A stretch of DNA of 64,000 nt from Metallyticus violacea. Taxonomy: Eukaryota; Arthropoda; Insecta; Mantodea; Metallyticidae. Each line of letters begins with the position of its first letter. Position 1 is the stretch's first letter. Positions 13,692 through 25,337 of the stretch are shown one piece after another. Below the pieces are notes generated by a model, which worked only from the letters and a program-made list of their open reading frames with translations, was not told where the DNA came from and did no database searches. The stretch lies in the NCBI GenBank assembly GCA_030762175.1, contig CM060835.1, positions 84,904,001-84,968,000 on the forward strand. Direction: 5' to 3'. The position numbers and the translations under genes were made by a program.

Positions 13692-13734
<43 letters not shown>

Positions 13735-15482
13735 CCCCGTTTTCCTACTAATGCTTCTTGAAATAGAATGAGCATTTTCATATCCTGTAGTGTATGGTAT
13801 TTTCATTGCAAAAACGCCATTCTCGTTCTTCACTTGTTAGCTGTTAGTCCTTAATTGTAAGCTAAGAAAAACGGCATGAACCGCTTTAAATATTTCAACG
13901 TGTGCATTTATCAACGCAATAAAGTGTAGCAAATACTTAAGAGATATCTTGAACATTTCCCATCACTCCGGTTCTTCATCTCAACATCTGAGCTATTATT
14001 TCTGTCTTACCAGTATAAGTACAGTTCAAATTACTAGAAAGTTTGAATCTTCCCATCCAGCTCTTCCGTACAGCTGAGCCAGTGATTTAGAATTCCACAG
14101 AGTTTCTATTGAGCGTGCTCACACAATAACAACTTCGACCTATGTCCGAGAGTGATGCGCCCTATAGTAACAAAGTTTATCGAATCGAACATTGTCTGCC
14201 TCACTGTCGATTCAATTCCGTTTCTTCCTTTCAGAGTACTCTGATGCAGAGTACTGTGACATTCTCCTTTGCTGCTTATCTTCAACTGTATTAAAAGAGC
14301 CCTAATGTGATCCCTTTTCCCATGTTTTGCTTAGGGCTATGTGTTCTTTTAGCTGAGTTTGGAATTTTTCGCCGTTAAGTTTTCAGTTTTATTTATCTTC
14401 AGCTTAATCGTTACACAATATTGTCTGTAGCAAGAGAGTGCTTTCAAGAATCTGTTATAGTAATCACCTCATCTCTGCTTGTTCATTTCGTCGCTAAGAT
14501 AACTTTTCTTTTAAAAGATTATAATTTGGGATTTTATATAGCAGTAGGTAATTCTATTCGGGACATCATTTTAAACTTAAGGAACTGCTTAAAAAGAACA
14601 TTGTTTAACAAAATACATTAAGATCTCTCTTTTTTTCTTAAAACGTTTACGTCATAATTCAGAGCGTTTGTATGAAATAAAATGTCATTTTTAACTTATA
14701 ATCAATAACAAGTTTTTTTTTAAAAATGTGTTGATATCACATATCAAATGATATCAATTTGTCAAAAAAATATTCAAGTTGAGAAAAATGCCCTCTGTTC
14801 TCTCAGAACTAACAGAAGTTATTGATGCCTTTAATAATGAGAGTTTCACCAACTCTATCTTTTGCTTCTATGCAACCTCATGTAAAATGTTTTAGTTTCT
14901 GCCAAATTGTATAAAAATACTCTCTGTGTCAGTATTGTCTTGTCTTAAGGTGCTTCCTTCTATTCTTGTCTTCATTGTTTCCAGTGCTGTATTGTACATT
15001 TTCTTCACTAATAACGTTTTTTCATAAATCGAAACGGTCGTATCCCGCTCATCTTCAGGAGAACAGAATAGGTTCAAATGTAATCTTCAGATCAAAAGCA
15101 TTCTAGGGTTAAATCAGAATAAATTCTGGAAATATTTATACTGTCATCGATGAACACAGTTTGATCCGTTGGTGCTGTGTGAAAATGGCAGTCACGGCAG
15201 CGGAGGTGTCTTATGTGACTAGCTGCTTAATCAGTTAGTCACTTTCTAGCAGAATACCTACAGGGTTCACCGGTAGATGATCCGTGTGATTGGTATGAGC
15301 AATTTAAAGATTCCGGTGGTTTGTACAAGAGAAACCCAACCGTATGCCCTGTACATCTGTAGCCGACGGCAAGTGTGTGCGACAACACTACTAACGTACC
15401 CCTAAAAATTCACATTGAACATCTTTTAACTAAATAAGCTTACATTTGCTATTTTATTGCTGCTTTATTTTGATTTTTTAAT
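12856..15482. other. AT-rich DNA without recognisable genes
   Basis: Apart from the (TTA)n tract listed separately, no coding region, RNA gene or transposon was recognised. Confidence 0.55.
13693..13732. repeat. (TTA)n microsatellite
   Basis: About 13 perfect TTA units. Confidence 0.95.
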
Positions 15483-15744
15483 GGCGTTTAACGCCCGTTT
15501 TTACTACTGAAGCACCACAGCCGGTGGACACTGGATACATGAAAGTATATGTTGGGAAAGGATTTTTTTAAGGAAGGAAAAGTTCCAGGTCTAAATTTAG
15601 GGTACCTCTCCGGTATTGGCCATTTATGAGGACTGAGAAAAACCTGGAAAAAGCCGCAGTCAGGGATGACGGTTCTGGCGGAATTCGAATCCCAGACCTC
15701 CCGCTCACGAGTCCGCTCTTTACTGACCTCGGCCATCCGTGGCG
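15483..15744 (-). mobile_element. tRNA-derived SINE, family A, copy 3
   Basis: In the minus reading the head GCCACGGATGGCCGAGGTCAG and a B-box region GATTCGAATTCC lie at the right end. The 3' motif AAACGGGCGTTAAACGCC lies at the left. The body carries the family's CAGTCAGGGA and GGTACCTC segments. The A box has an altered spacing (GTAAAGAG in place of GTTAAGGCG). No clear target duplication. Confidence 0.82.
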
Positions 15745-16356
15745 TTTCTTTGTCTTGATGAATACGTATGCAGTTACTTTGTAAAACTGCGAAGATCTTT
15801 ATTAGCGCCTTGTTTCTGGTACTGGAAAAGCTCACATTTCAACTTTAATTTACTGTTGTAATTAGCGACCGAGTTTGTCTCAGTTCTAATGTCATCTTTC
15901 GAATTTGTAACTCCAGATGCTTCAAATTCACAAAATTCCCCAAATTAAGAATATAAGGTTAAAACTTATTCTAAATCGTGACTCGTGTAGGATATAAATT
16001 ATAAAAAAAGTAGCAGATCGAGTTGAAATAAGGCTACAGATGCCTCAAACAATGAGATGTGTGAAATTTAAGATAAAATTCGTTTCTTGGTGTGGCTTTT
16101 GCCGAAAGATCAAGGGCGGCAATGTTGAAGAGTGTTCTTTTTAACGGTTTAATTTAAATAACTACGTAATAGGATAGAATTGGTGTATACCGCAAGTTGT
16201 AACAGCTAAGACCATTGTTCGAATAAAAATAAAAATAACCTTAAAGAGTTCCAAATAAAATACATTAAAGGAGGGATTTGTTTCGGAAAACATGGATTTT
16301 TTTTTATTTTATTTTTTAAGTACTGTATGTAAGCTTTCTTTATTAGAACAAAGATT
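15745..16356. other. AT-rich DNA without recognisable genes
   Basis: Spacer between two opposed SINE-A copies. Nothing recognised. Confidence 0.55.
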
Positions 16357-16640
16357 ACCGCCAAAAGTGGCCAGGGTCATTAAGGCGCGGACTCGTGTGC
16401 GCGAGGTCTGGGGTTCGAATCCCGCCAGGACCGTCTTCCCTGACTAAGGTTTTCTTTTTCAGGTTTTCCTCGGTCCTCCTAAATGGCAAATGCCGGGGAG
16501 ATACCCTAAACTTAGAACTGGAACATTTCCTTCATTATAAAAAAAAAAATCCTTTCCCAATATATCATTTCATCTCAAGTATCATCAGTGTCCACCGCCT
16601 ACGGTGTCTCAGCAGTAAAAACGGGCGTTAAACACTAATT
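16357..16640 (+). mobile_element. tRNA-derived SINE, family A, copy 4
   Basis: Plus-strand copy. The head has a degraded A box GTGGCCAGGGTCATTAAGGCG and an intact B box GGTTCGAATCC. The body carries the CCCGCCAGGACCGTC and AAATGGCAAATGCCGGGGAG segments and ends in AAAACGGGCGTTAAACACT. It lies about 600 bases from the inverted copy at 15.5 kb, so a transcript through both could fold back. Confidence 0.85.
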
Positions 16641-17169
16641 AAAAAAATTGCCTAACTGCAAAATATGTCCAGATAAAATTAATACTAGTACACAAGCGGA
16701 AGCTGTATGGTTAAAATTAAGAACATGTTTGATGATAATAAAATGTTAAACACATTGGCTTGCTATTTTAAAACCGTAGATCAGAATGCCCTAAGAATAT
16801 AATCAAGTAATATTTCATAAGTCCTGTATATTTGTTTGCTGTTAGAATCTCACAAAATAGAATATCCATAAATAGTAATTACCATTCTCATGGGGGAAAT
16901 ACGTTTTTAACGTGACGGCATAGAATTAGTGCTCATATATTCAACGCACTCTTAAAGCTGTGAATAGCACATGCATACAATAAAAATAATCATCTTTGAA
17001 GGTATCACTGGACTGCAAAATAAACAAAGGGGTATTGTGAGGAAAGGCATAATATAAAATTGAAAGTAGCTGATAAAACATGGTTTTGCTGGAAAATATA
17101 TGAAAGAATGTAGTTAAATTACAAATGATCAAAAAAGCTATTAAAATATAATTGAAAATGAAATGTAAA
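16641..17169. other. AT-rich DNA without recognisable genes
   Basis: Nothing recognised. Confidence 0.5.
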
Positions 17170-17718
17170 TTAAAACTGTGAAATAATTGAGTAGGAACTG
17201 AAACGAAAATGGTTCAGGGATGTTATTTGCGAAAAAATAAAACAAAATAATAATAATAATAATAATAATAGTAATAAAATAAAACTTAAATTTAAATATC
17301 TATATATCGAATTGCATATATTATATATAGAGCAACAATTAATGTAACGAACATAACTGTAAGGAATAAAATTTACACTACAATATTGTATCTGTGTGGT
17401 ATTGTATTTCTTGCTGAAACTGGACTCAGAGAGTGAAGAATAAATTGATGCAAAGCATCTAATACAAACGTCCCACAAATGATAACAAATTCGAAAAGAA
17501 TTCGCTTCAGAGCAAACAAATTCATAAAGCAAAGAGGAACATGGAAACAAAGCAATGTACATGTATGCATTTTTTAAGTATTTATTAAATCCTAGCTTAT
17601 GGAGTATGTGAAGTTGTTTAGAAATGTGAGAAGCTGATTTCTTTAAAATGTTAAGGATAGTGCAACGCTTTTCTTTGTAGTTAACAGTTAACAGTTTGTA
17701 GCACTGTAATGCATCCAT
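17170..17718 (-). other. unrecognised 182-codon open frame
   Basis: This is the longest open frame in the window outside the LINE. It starts MDALQCYKLL and ends in a low-complexity leucine run (about residues 148-160) encoded by an ATT/AAT microsatellite, then FCFIFSQ. I recognise no domain. The frame is rich in C, Y, S, I and L, as random AT-rich translation would be. A hydrophobic C-terminal segment would come from the repeat. The context gives no support: no promoter, no neighbouring gene. Its length is unusual for AT-rich noncoding DNA, so it may be a decayed transposon gene or a chance frame. Confidence 0.2.
17247..17278. repeat. (AAT)n microsatellite, interrupted
   Basis: About eight AAT units with one interruption. 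It encodes the leucine run of the open frame on the minus strand. Confidence 0.85.
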
Positions 17719-18880
17719 CTTATGCCTTTGTTAAAAATACTTCGCGTGTTAATTTAACAAATGTTTGTTTTTATTTATATCCACGCACTGATGTTTCATA
17801 GAACTTTTTTATGCTGCGTTTAAGCATAATAAATACTATTGAATTCAGGTCCACGTAGCAGGTGCAGGAACGGTTGGTTTCGAAGTCGAGGCAGGCGCAC
17901 CACCGATACCATTGCTCCCTATTGGTATTCCCTGGAGGAGCACAGCAAATATTACATGCGTGCTGTCACGGATTTCCTTCTCTATCTGCTTCACATAAAA
18001 GAGATGCCAGGTTTCACGCACCAGCGTGGAAAAAGTGCCACAACTGTCGTTTTCACATATTATGTCTGGCTATTTATTGCGATAGTCCAGCGTGGTGACG
18101 AATAAAAGGAACTTAGTCAAATTATAATGCAAATTAATTGGGAGGCCTGGTGCTCTGACTTTAGCGTATGGAGGAAGCAGTAGTTAAACAGTAAAGAAAT
18201 TCATCTCATTTGTAATATTTGGACTTAAAATAATGTCATCATCTTGAATAAGAAAGTAAGTGCAGGAAAGTTACTTGAATAACCGCGTTTCGTTTTCTGC
18301 CTCACATACTGTAGTGCAGGATTTTTGTCCTCTCGTGTGTGCTAAACAGTATAGAAAAGCATCTAATCTTGTTTAGTTTATAAATTCTTTTCCCACGTAA
18401 TACCTTTATGATTGTAAATTTCACAACAAACACTAAATCTCACGACAGGATCTCGTAGATGAAGTGTTTGAAAGTAGTAGGAAAGCTTTTTTGTAAGTAG
18501 AGTTTAACCAAGATACAAAATTGTTGAAATATTACGCTCACGGTGCACAATCGAACGGGAAATTGCTGTGTGTCGACGGCACTGTCAGATATCACGAACC
18601 TGTGGAACCCTTCAGTGCAATCGCAGAGCTATTAGCCACCTTTTTACATAGCGTTTTTCTTATTTCGACCACCGATAGTGTCCTGCCATGATTCTCTATC
18701 TTACTGTATTATTTTCTCCTTTGTCATTTTTAGGCCTGCAAGATGAAATTCACGACTTACGACCAGGAAATTGTCTATTGCCTATTTTTAATGTCTTTAG
18801 CTGTTCTCGCCTTAGCTGTAATGAAGACACAGAGATTTAGATTAGGCACAACAGCCTGCCAAAGTGTGACGGAGTGACCT
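17719..18880. other. DNA without recognisable genes
   Basis: A slightly GC-richer patch at 17,839-18,105 carries two overlapping plus-strand frames of 88 and 78 codons. Neither resembles a known protein. Confidence 0.45.
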
Positions 18881-19153
18881 CGCAGGAGAAAGATCACGGA
18901 CATCTAAACTCGTGCTTTGGAACGCCTGTGTATGCTATAAATACTGTCCTGAGGTGCAAACTGGCAGGAGAAGTTGCCGAAAGTATCTTAAACACATGCT
19001 TAGAAACGCCTGCACATTTTATAAATACTGTCCCGCAGTGCACCTACGCAGGAGAAGTTGCCGTCTAATCACGGATATCGTAAACTCGTGCTTTGGAACA
19101 TCTGCACATGCTATAAACACTATCACGGGTTAAATACTGTCCCGTGGTGCATC
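18881..19153. repeat. degenerate tandem repeat, three units of 81-107 bp
   Basis: Units begin with GCAGGAGAA or a close variant at 18881, 18962 and 19047. Each contains, in order, a TCTAAACTCGTGCTTTGGAA-like block, a TGCTATAAATACTGTCC-like block and GCAGTGCACC or similar. The third unit is longer because ACTATCACGGGTTAAATACTGTCC repeats part of the block. Two overlapping plus-strand frames (64 and 73 codons) run through it because the unit lacks stops in some frames. I see no known family. Confidence 0.8.
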
Positions 19154-20359
19154 CTACTTACTAACGTAGCTCATCCAGGAAACATTCCTGCAAAATATGA
19201 TAAAGTTGTTATTAAAACATTGATGGCATATTAAGGACAACTATTTTTTCATTGGCAGATTAAATATCCCTGCGCTACGGAGAATTCTTCAAATCCAAAC
19301 ACATTTAAATTGTGAAACCTTAAACGCTTATAAAATAAGTGTAAATTATGTTCTTGCCACTCCTAGGGACTGTCGTGAAATTCAGGTTTAACTCCATTTC
19401 GGAACTCTTTTTACAGTAGCTATGCCTATTTTTGCAGCACTCTGGGTAACCAATGCTTCATTTTTCGGATCCATCACCAATAAAATTGATACTGCGAAGT
19501 AAGATTGGAAATGTTCGATGAGTCGGGTAAAGCAATCGCAGTTCTTTAAAGGAGCAAAGGACGTTAATTCGACTCGCTCCGCTGGTTATGGCACCCCTGA
19601 ACGACGTGCTTTGGAGAATTTGATGGCGCCATAAAGTTTATGGAAATTTATTGTAGTCTTGTATCTGGAATAGGGTAGGAAGTCACAGTCTGGTCTACAT
19701 GTGGGTGACACAATAGCGCTTGGCATGCATTAAGTTAAAGCCACAAGCGAACCAAGTATTGGAATCTGCATAATATGTGGTGGAGATGTGATATACCTGC
19801 TAGCTTGTGTGAAATGCCTTTCATTGCCTGTTTCCAATTTACTCTGGAGCAGTTAATTGTGCTTTCATGAATAAAATTTCGTGCGCGCCAAAAACTAATT
19901 TTATGTTTTTCTTTGGAGAATGTAGTTGTAGTGTAAAGGACATTGAATATTTGTTATTTTATCGCAGGAAATTTTGTGTTATTTTTAAAAATCCTTTTAT
20001 CTTTTTGTAATGCTTTCTTGAATCTGCAACAATTGGACCTTTTTGACGGTCCCCCCCCCCCCCTCTCTCTTTTAAGTCAGATTCCGCGGAGAATTGTTGC
20101 GTTTTTCATAAGTAGCGTACACTTTCAGTGAATGTTAAACGGAGGGATTTCTGAGAATACGCTTCAATACAAAAAATCCTCTAAAATCAAATTTTAGCCG
20201 CAGTTTAGAGTGGAATGGCAGTCTGTATAAAATAAATGAAGGAGATGTTTTTATGTTTACTATGCAAGTAATTTCTTGTAATTTAATGGTAAATTAAACT
20301 ACAAGCGAAATTTTCGCTTTGATGCGTAGTAAAACATTCGTGTTGTTTACATTAGTCAT
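19154..20359. other. DNA without recognisable genes
   Basis: Nothing coding recognised. A C13 run followed by CT repeats lies at 20051-20070. Confidence 0.5.
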
Positions 20360-20397
20360 TAAATTGATAAGCAAATTACCATTTGCTTATCAATTTA
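20360..20397. repeat. perfect inverted repeat, 16-bp stem, 6-base loop
   Basis: AAATTGATAAGCAAA (20361-20375) and TTTGCTTATCAATTT (20382-20396) are exact reverse complements around TTACCA, extended by one T-A pair. No transposon or gene boundary is recognised nearby. A smaller palindrome, AAGCGAAATTTTCGCTT, lies about 50 bases upstream. Confidence 0.9.
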
Positions 20398-21264
20398 CGG
20401 GTTGTTTCGTTTATATTGACAGAACCATTTTGGTGTCGAGTTGAGAGCAATGAAGTTGTGTAATGGAGAATTTGATACGCATTTTGGAACATTTAAATGC
20501 AAATAAAAAGAGAACTGCGATGCTGCTATTCCACATATGTCGACTCACACCAAACCAGTGTATACAAAAATTGTAATTTCATAAGAAGAAATAGGAGATA
20601 TCAGGGAGTGTGTTAGAGCTTCCCTTCTGTGTATCCCATTGTGTGCTGACACTTGATATTCTCACTGAAGTCAGGGAGTCGTTATGAGTGTGCTCCATTG
20701 TCAGGAACCATTAGCGTTAACTGGTAGCAGTAAAAACTTCCTCACTCATTACGCCCTCTCTTCTCACTTGGTCTAAACCGGGATTTTATTTCTCACGTTC
20801 CCCAAAGAAACATTCCTTCCTGTTGTGAAGTACTTAACCCAGAATGTTTCATTTTTATCGCAATCGCACGTGCTGCCGCTTTGAAAAGAGCTTTAACAGC
20901 TCTGAATGAAGTAAAATGCAAATAAGAAGAAATTATAGCTTGCAAAATGACGCCGAATCAGAATTTAGCTACTTTCACAAAAATGTAAACGAGGAATTGA
21001 ATCTAACATTACTACTTGTTATTACAGTCATTTTATATTTATTTACCCATTATGGGACGCATCAATTTACAACATTATGATATAGGTATGACCGCGAGGT
21101 AGAAAACTTAAATAGATTTATTGTTGCGTAAGCTTAGATTAGTAAATGTCATTATTTTACTTGTATTGTAGCTTTGTAAACATTTATCCCATCTAATAAA
21201 TTGCTCATAATAAACGCATTGATAATGGCCAAATTATAAAACTTGCTGATGGAATTATTGGTAC
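20398..21264. other. DNA without recognisable genes
   Basis: Nothing recognised. Confidence 0.5.
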
Positions 21265-21266
21265 TA

Positions 21267-22509
21267 CGAGGGTAGTAGGCCTAACCATTTTCTAGGTATA
21301 GCAAAGCAATAGCTATATTTCACTTTTCAATATAGTTACGCTTTATTGCAATACACTTCTCACATCTTTGAATTAAAAATTAACCCCCCCCCCCATTAGG
21401 CAAGTTTTGTCTGCAAAATGCGCATAAACAGCATCCACATTACTCCTTCGTTACATTTAAATGTCCTTCCTCGAAGGTTCTTCTTGAGTTTTGAGAGGAG
21501 AAAATAGACATTGGGAGCTAGATCTGGGCTATAGGGTGGATGGTCGATCTCCTAGAAGCCACATTTCTTCACCGCTTCCTTTGCAACAACAGCTGTGTGC
21601 GCTGGCGCGTTGTCGTGAAGAAGGCGCACACCACCACTCAGCTTCCCTCGCTTTTGTCTTTGGTGGAAGCACATAGTGTGTGCAGTAGGCCAGCTAGTAC
21701 TCCCCATTTACTGTGGTGTTCCTCTCCTCGAAGTCAATGAAGAGTATTCCTTCACGTCGCAAAAGATTGTGGCCATGGTCTTCTTGGTTGACTGAGTGAC
21801 CTTGGCCTTTAGAGGCAGAGCTTAGCCAGGTTTGTGCCACTCCATTGATTCGATCGCTTTTGGACAACGAATCATAGTAGAGGACCATAGTTTCCCTTCC
21901 TGTAACAATGGTTTGCTGAACTTCTCTCTCTCTCTCTCTCTCTCGTTGCTGCTTTTGGACTGAGGAAAGAAGTCTAGGCACACATGTTGCATTAACGTTA
22001 ATCATGTTTAAATGTTTATGAATAATTTTTAGGACTGTTTTAGAAACGCCCAACCTTGCTGCTATTTCTGTAATTTTAAGCCGCCGGCGTTCCATAATTT
22101 CTCCTTCCGCAAAAGCGAAGTTTTCAGAAGTGAGCACCTCCAAGGGCGGACCTGCACGCTCTTCGTCCTCAATGCTTTCTCAATCCATTCGAAAAAGTTT
22201 GACCCATTCTTTTACGGTAGAACATGAGGGAGATGTTTCCCCATATACACCGTTCAATCGCTGTTTAATTTCATTTGAAGTAAGCCCTTTTGTGAAGAAT
22301 CTTATATCACCTCGTACTCCATTTTGAACATGTCACAATCTTCTACATATAGCCTTCTTTATCCAACTATATCTGAACAACTGAACACAGCGGAGCGGAA
22401 GTTACAGCTGCAATTGTTTACTAAACAGATAAGGTATGACACCAGATAAAATTTTTGTAAAGGCGATAATCCTTGTTTGCGAGGCCGGAAATTTATGGAC
22501 CTACCCTCG
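21267..22509 (-). mobile_element. complete but decayed mariner transposon (copy M1)
   Basis: The element is 1243 bp, flanked by TA at 21265-21266 and 22510-22511, the usual mariner target duplication. The left end starts CGAGGGTAG and the right end is its complement (CTACCCTCG), giving short terminal inverted repeats. Transposase remnants run on the minus strand through almost the whole element. Its sister copy at 44.4 kb has the same ends and orientation. A C run at 21384-21394 and a TC microsatellite near 21920-21944 lie inside it. Confidence 0.9.
21420..22143 (-). pseudogene. mariner transposase pseudogene (M1)
   Basis: Transposase pieces appear in order on the minus strand. First a helix-turn-helix (RLKITEIAARLGVSKTVL) at about 22,020-22,085, open from 22,143. 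Then the first catalytic block reads TGRETMVLYYDS where the family has an Asp after TG. Then TTVNGEY, then the second catalytic block LLHDNAPAHTA, then PPYSPDLAPNVYFLL, where the third catalytic Asp (normally SDY) is lost. Frameshifts and stops separate the blocks. A (CT)n tract encodes an RERERE run and seems to replace a short segment still present in the 44.4 kb copy. The protein cannot be active. Confidence 0.85.
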
Positions 22510-22511
22510 TA

Positions 22512-22965
22512 CCTAAAAGCAGCAAGCAGCGAAACGAAAATGAAAGGGATAAATCCATTCCATCCATAAAATACTATAAGTTGAATAAATAACCAGTGTA
22601 TGTATTTATAAATGAATGTTTGTCCATTTATAAGATAACCTTATCCGAAAAATGTTTTGTTTAAGTCCTCAAATTATAAAGCTGACAGATTGGCCTAGTG
22701 TTACATCGTGTATGTCATTATGATATAAACTCACTTTGTTAATAGTTTTATTATCGCTCTGTTCTAAAATTAAAAGTACGATATTAGTTATAATGTATAT
22801 AAATAGGCTACTAGAAGTATTGAAATAAAAACAAAACCGTTAAAATAAATAACAAACTAAAACGATTGCTTAAGATAACCCTACTGATCTGAAGAAAAGC
22901 TTCTAATACGGAATTATCTCAACACAATTCTCTGCGTATCATCTGGCAACTAAGAGGACGAAATC
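22512..22965. other. AT-rich DNA without recognisable genes
   Basis: Spacer between two transposon remnants. Nothing recognised. Confidence 0.5.
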
Positions 22966-23205
22966 GTTCTTTCACACCCGCCATATTCGTCCGATCTCAG
23001 TCCCTGTGATTTCAATCTCATTCCCAAGGGGAAGCAGCCATTGCATGGGAAACGTTTTGCTAACAAGAAGAATATTTTGACAGCATTTCGACTCAAGGTG
23101 GCTCACATGCAGGAGATGGTATTCAGCGCCTTCCCCATCGCTAGCAACGTACCATCGATATACTTGGAGACTACTTTGAAGGCCCTAATCACTGTGAATT
23201 AGGTA
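22966..23205 (+). pseudogene. C-terminal fragment of a mariner-like transposase
   Basis: Plus-strand reading shows the third catalytic block region (SDLSPCDFNLIPKGKQPL) with the Asp kept. After a frame change comes the typical mariner C-terminus, GIQRLPHR then QRTIDILGDYFEG. N-terminal parts and terminal repeats are not visible. The sequence differs from the neighbouring M1 element in family and strand, so it is a separate insertion remnant. Confidence 0.7.
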
Positions 23206-25055
23206 ATTCAGACCCATGCTGGAACCGTGTATAAATAATTGTGTGCAACTTTTGCTCATTTCATAATAAAACAGTGTTGTCCGGTTGTGTATGTTTTGCT
23301 TCTTTCCAACGAGGGCCGCCTACATCCAGCCTTCCGTTTGTAGTATCGCTCGACAATAAATACCGTATACTTTTAATCGTACACCTTATGTGTTTTGTGT
23401 TGTCCCTTGCTCGCAAGAAAAAAAATCAGTACAAAATTAAGAATCCAATCTGTACTAATATAAGCATGGCAAACTTTACAGTTTGACTTAATACACTATC
23501 AGAATTGTTTAAATATACATTTAGCACTATAGCCTTCATAATCCATTTACATACTGCAATTAGCTATAAACTACTTTGTAAGTTTTATTTTTGCAAAGTA
23601 ATACTTTAAATAGCTCCGTTCATTTCATATTCGGAAGTAAGAGACTATCCAGAAAGTAAGATCCAATTGATTATTTAAAGAAAAGCAAAAATAAAATGTA
23701 TGTAATCACATTAATGGGATTTTTATACTTTTAACTTGTTTTCCACCTTTATTTATCTAGTCAGGAAGTTACTGTATGCTATGAACATATGTTTACAGTT
23801 CCCTTAACATTCAGCATGAGCTCGTTTTGTGGGTCGGAAAGAGTTTTTTTTTTTTTTTTTTTTTTCCCCTCCCAGAAATGAGCGTGAAATATGTGGAAAA
23901 TACAGAAACTTAACACTTTCTCTGCGATAGCAGGCACCAAATCATTGTAGACAAGAGACAGTCCTCAAATACCCTATTATTAGCTCAAGAGTGCCTAAAA
24001 TTAATGGTAAAAGCCCGCTGGATTGTCTTCAACGTGCTAATCACATAGATTGATGCGTCAACACGATCTGGTTGTCCCAAATAGGCGTATGTGTCTTGAA
24101 ACTGGATACAGGACATCAACACTCATGCGCATTGCCCCGACCTCAGCGCTGAAGTGGCATCTAATGCATACGGAACATTTCTCGTAAGTGATTATTATTC
24201 CTTTGTATTACTTTAGTACGGGTTCTCTCTCTCGGTTTTTCATGTTTCCTAATTTTATAATCTTCTGGCTGTCGCTTACAGTGCTTTTGTTTGTTTTAAA
24301 AAAAAGTATTACAAATGATTCTCTCTGGTTTATCATTCGGCCGTAACTAAAGGATGCGGTACATTTTGGCAATGCGGTAACATATGCAGGAGCCACACAA
24401 AGGCGCGGCACCGGTGCATGTCCCACGACAACCTTTATTGTACTTGCTCAAGACGGCCTATTGTTTCCCTTACCTTTAGAAAAGAAACAGCAGATTAGCA
24501 CAGCTTTGCTCCGGGGCGGTTCCAGTTAACTCCCGTCCCCAGAGGGATGGCTGTGCCATTGTGCTACCGAGTACTAAAAATAATTGTTAGACACATAAGT
24601 AGATAGTATAGGAGAGCCGGGGGCAGGAGCTTATTCAGAGATGCTGAAGTGGCGGACAATAATAATGGAACAGTTAATTTGAAAGGGAACGTAGCCTTTC
24701 CTTGTGCTTGCACACGGAGAGTTTGATGCATATATTAAAACCCTGAGCGTACACTCGCTGCACACAGAAATAGGCACTACTTAAGTTAATGTAGGAGCCT
24801 GTTATTGCTGTAGAAATTAACTGAAGCCCTGTCTTTAAATGCACTTCAGCGGAATAACTCACAACTTTAAATGAAATTGGCATTTTTTATTTAAGTTTCT
24901 AATAAGATACATCACAAATAATTTTGTGCAAATAAAATGGGCTGAATTAGATGTGCAAATTTCCCGCGTAGTCGAATAGTTTCAACTATTTGGATGGTAT
25001 TTGGCCAAACAGATGTTTAACATCATTTATAATCATATCCATCTTCATCTGAATT
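23206..25055. other. AT-rich DNA without recognisable genes
   Basis: Includes a T run of about 21 near 23,846-23,866. Open frames of 69-81 codons match nothing known. Confidence 0.5.
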
Positions 25056-25337
25056 TGTCGCTCATGGTAATCTACTGGTAACCAACATGCCTCATAAACG
25101 GGCTCAATCCCTCCAGGCTCGATGGATTTTATTGGATATAAAAATCTATCACTTCCTCCTTAAGAGAAATAAAGTCATCTATCCCATGTCATAAATTTAC
25201 GGCAAGTACAAGGACCTCAAACCTGAAAGAAGAGTCCTCTGAGCAAAATGTATCGACTGTTTCACACCCTGAATTGAATCGGACACTGATGAACTGAGAT
25301 GTTAAAGATCGTCCGTATATAATCCAAATAAAATAAT
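25056..25337 (+). mobile_element. tRNA-derived SINE, family B, copy b (degraded)
   Basis: The tRNA-like head is heavily mutated: the A box is barely recognisable (ATGGTAATCTACTGGTAACC), and the B box has become GGCTCAATCCC. The body clearly follows copy a: GATGGATTTTATTGGATATA, CATAAATTTACGGCA, CTCAAACCTGAAAG, CCTCTGAGCAAAAT and GAACTGAGATGTTAAAGA. It ends in an AAATAAAAT tail. It also keeps the CACCCTGAATTGAAT segment that copy a has lost. Confidence 0.8.

Noticed and set aside
17839..18105. Overlapping 88- and 78-codon plus-strand frames in a slightly GC-richer patch
   Set aside because: No domain recognised, two frames equally open, no splice or promoter support.
21491..22327. Plus-strand frames of 61-66 codons
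   Set aside because: They are antisense to the M1 transposase pseudogene or cover its terminal region.
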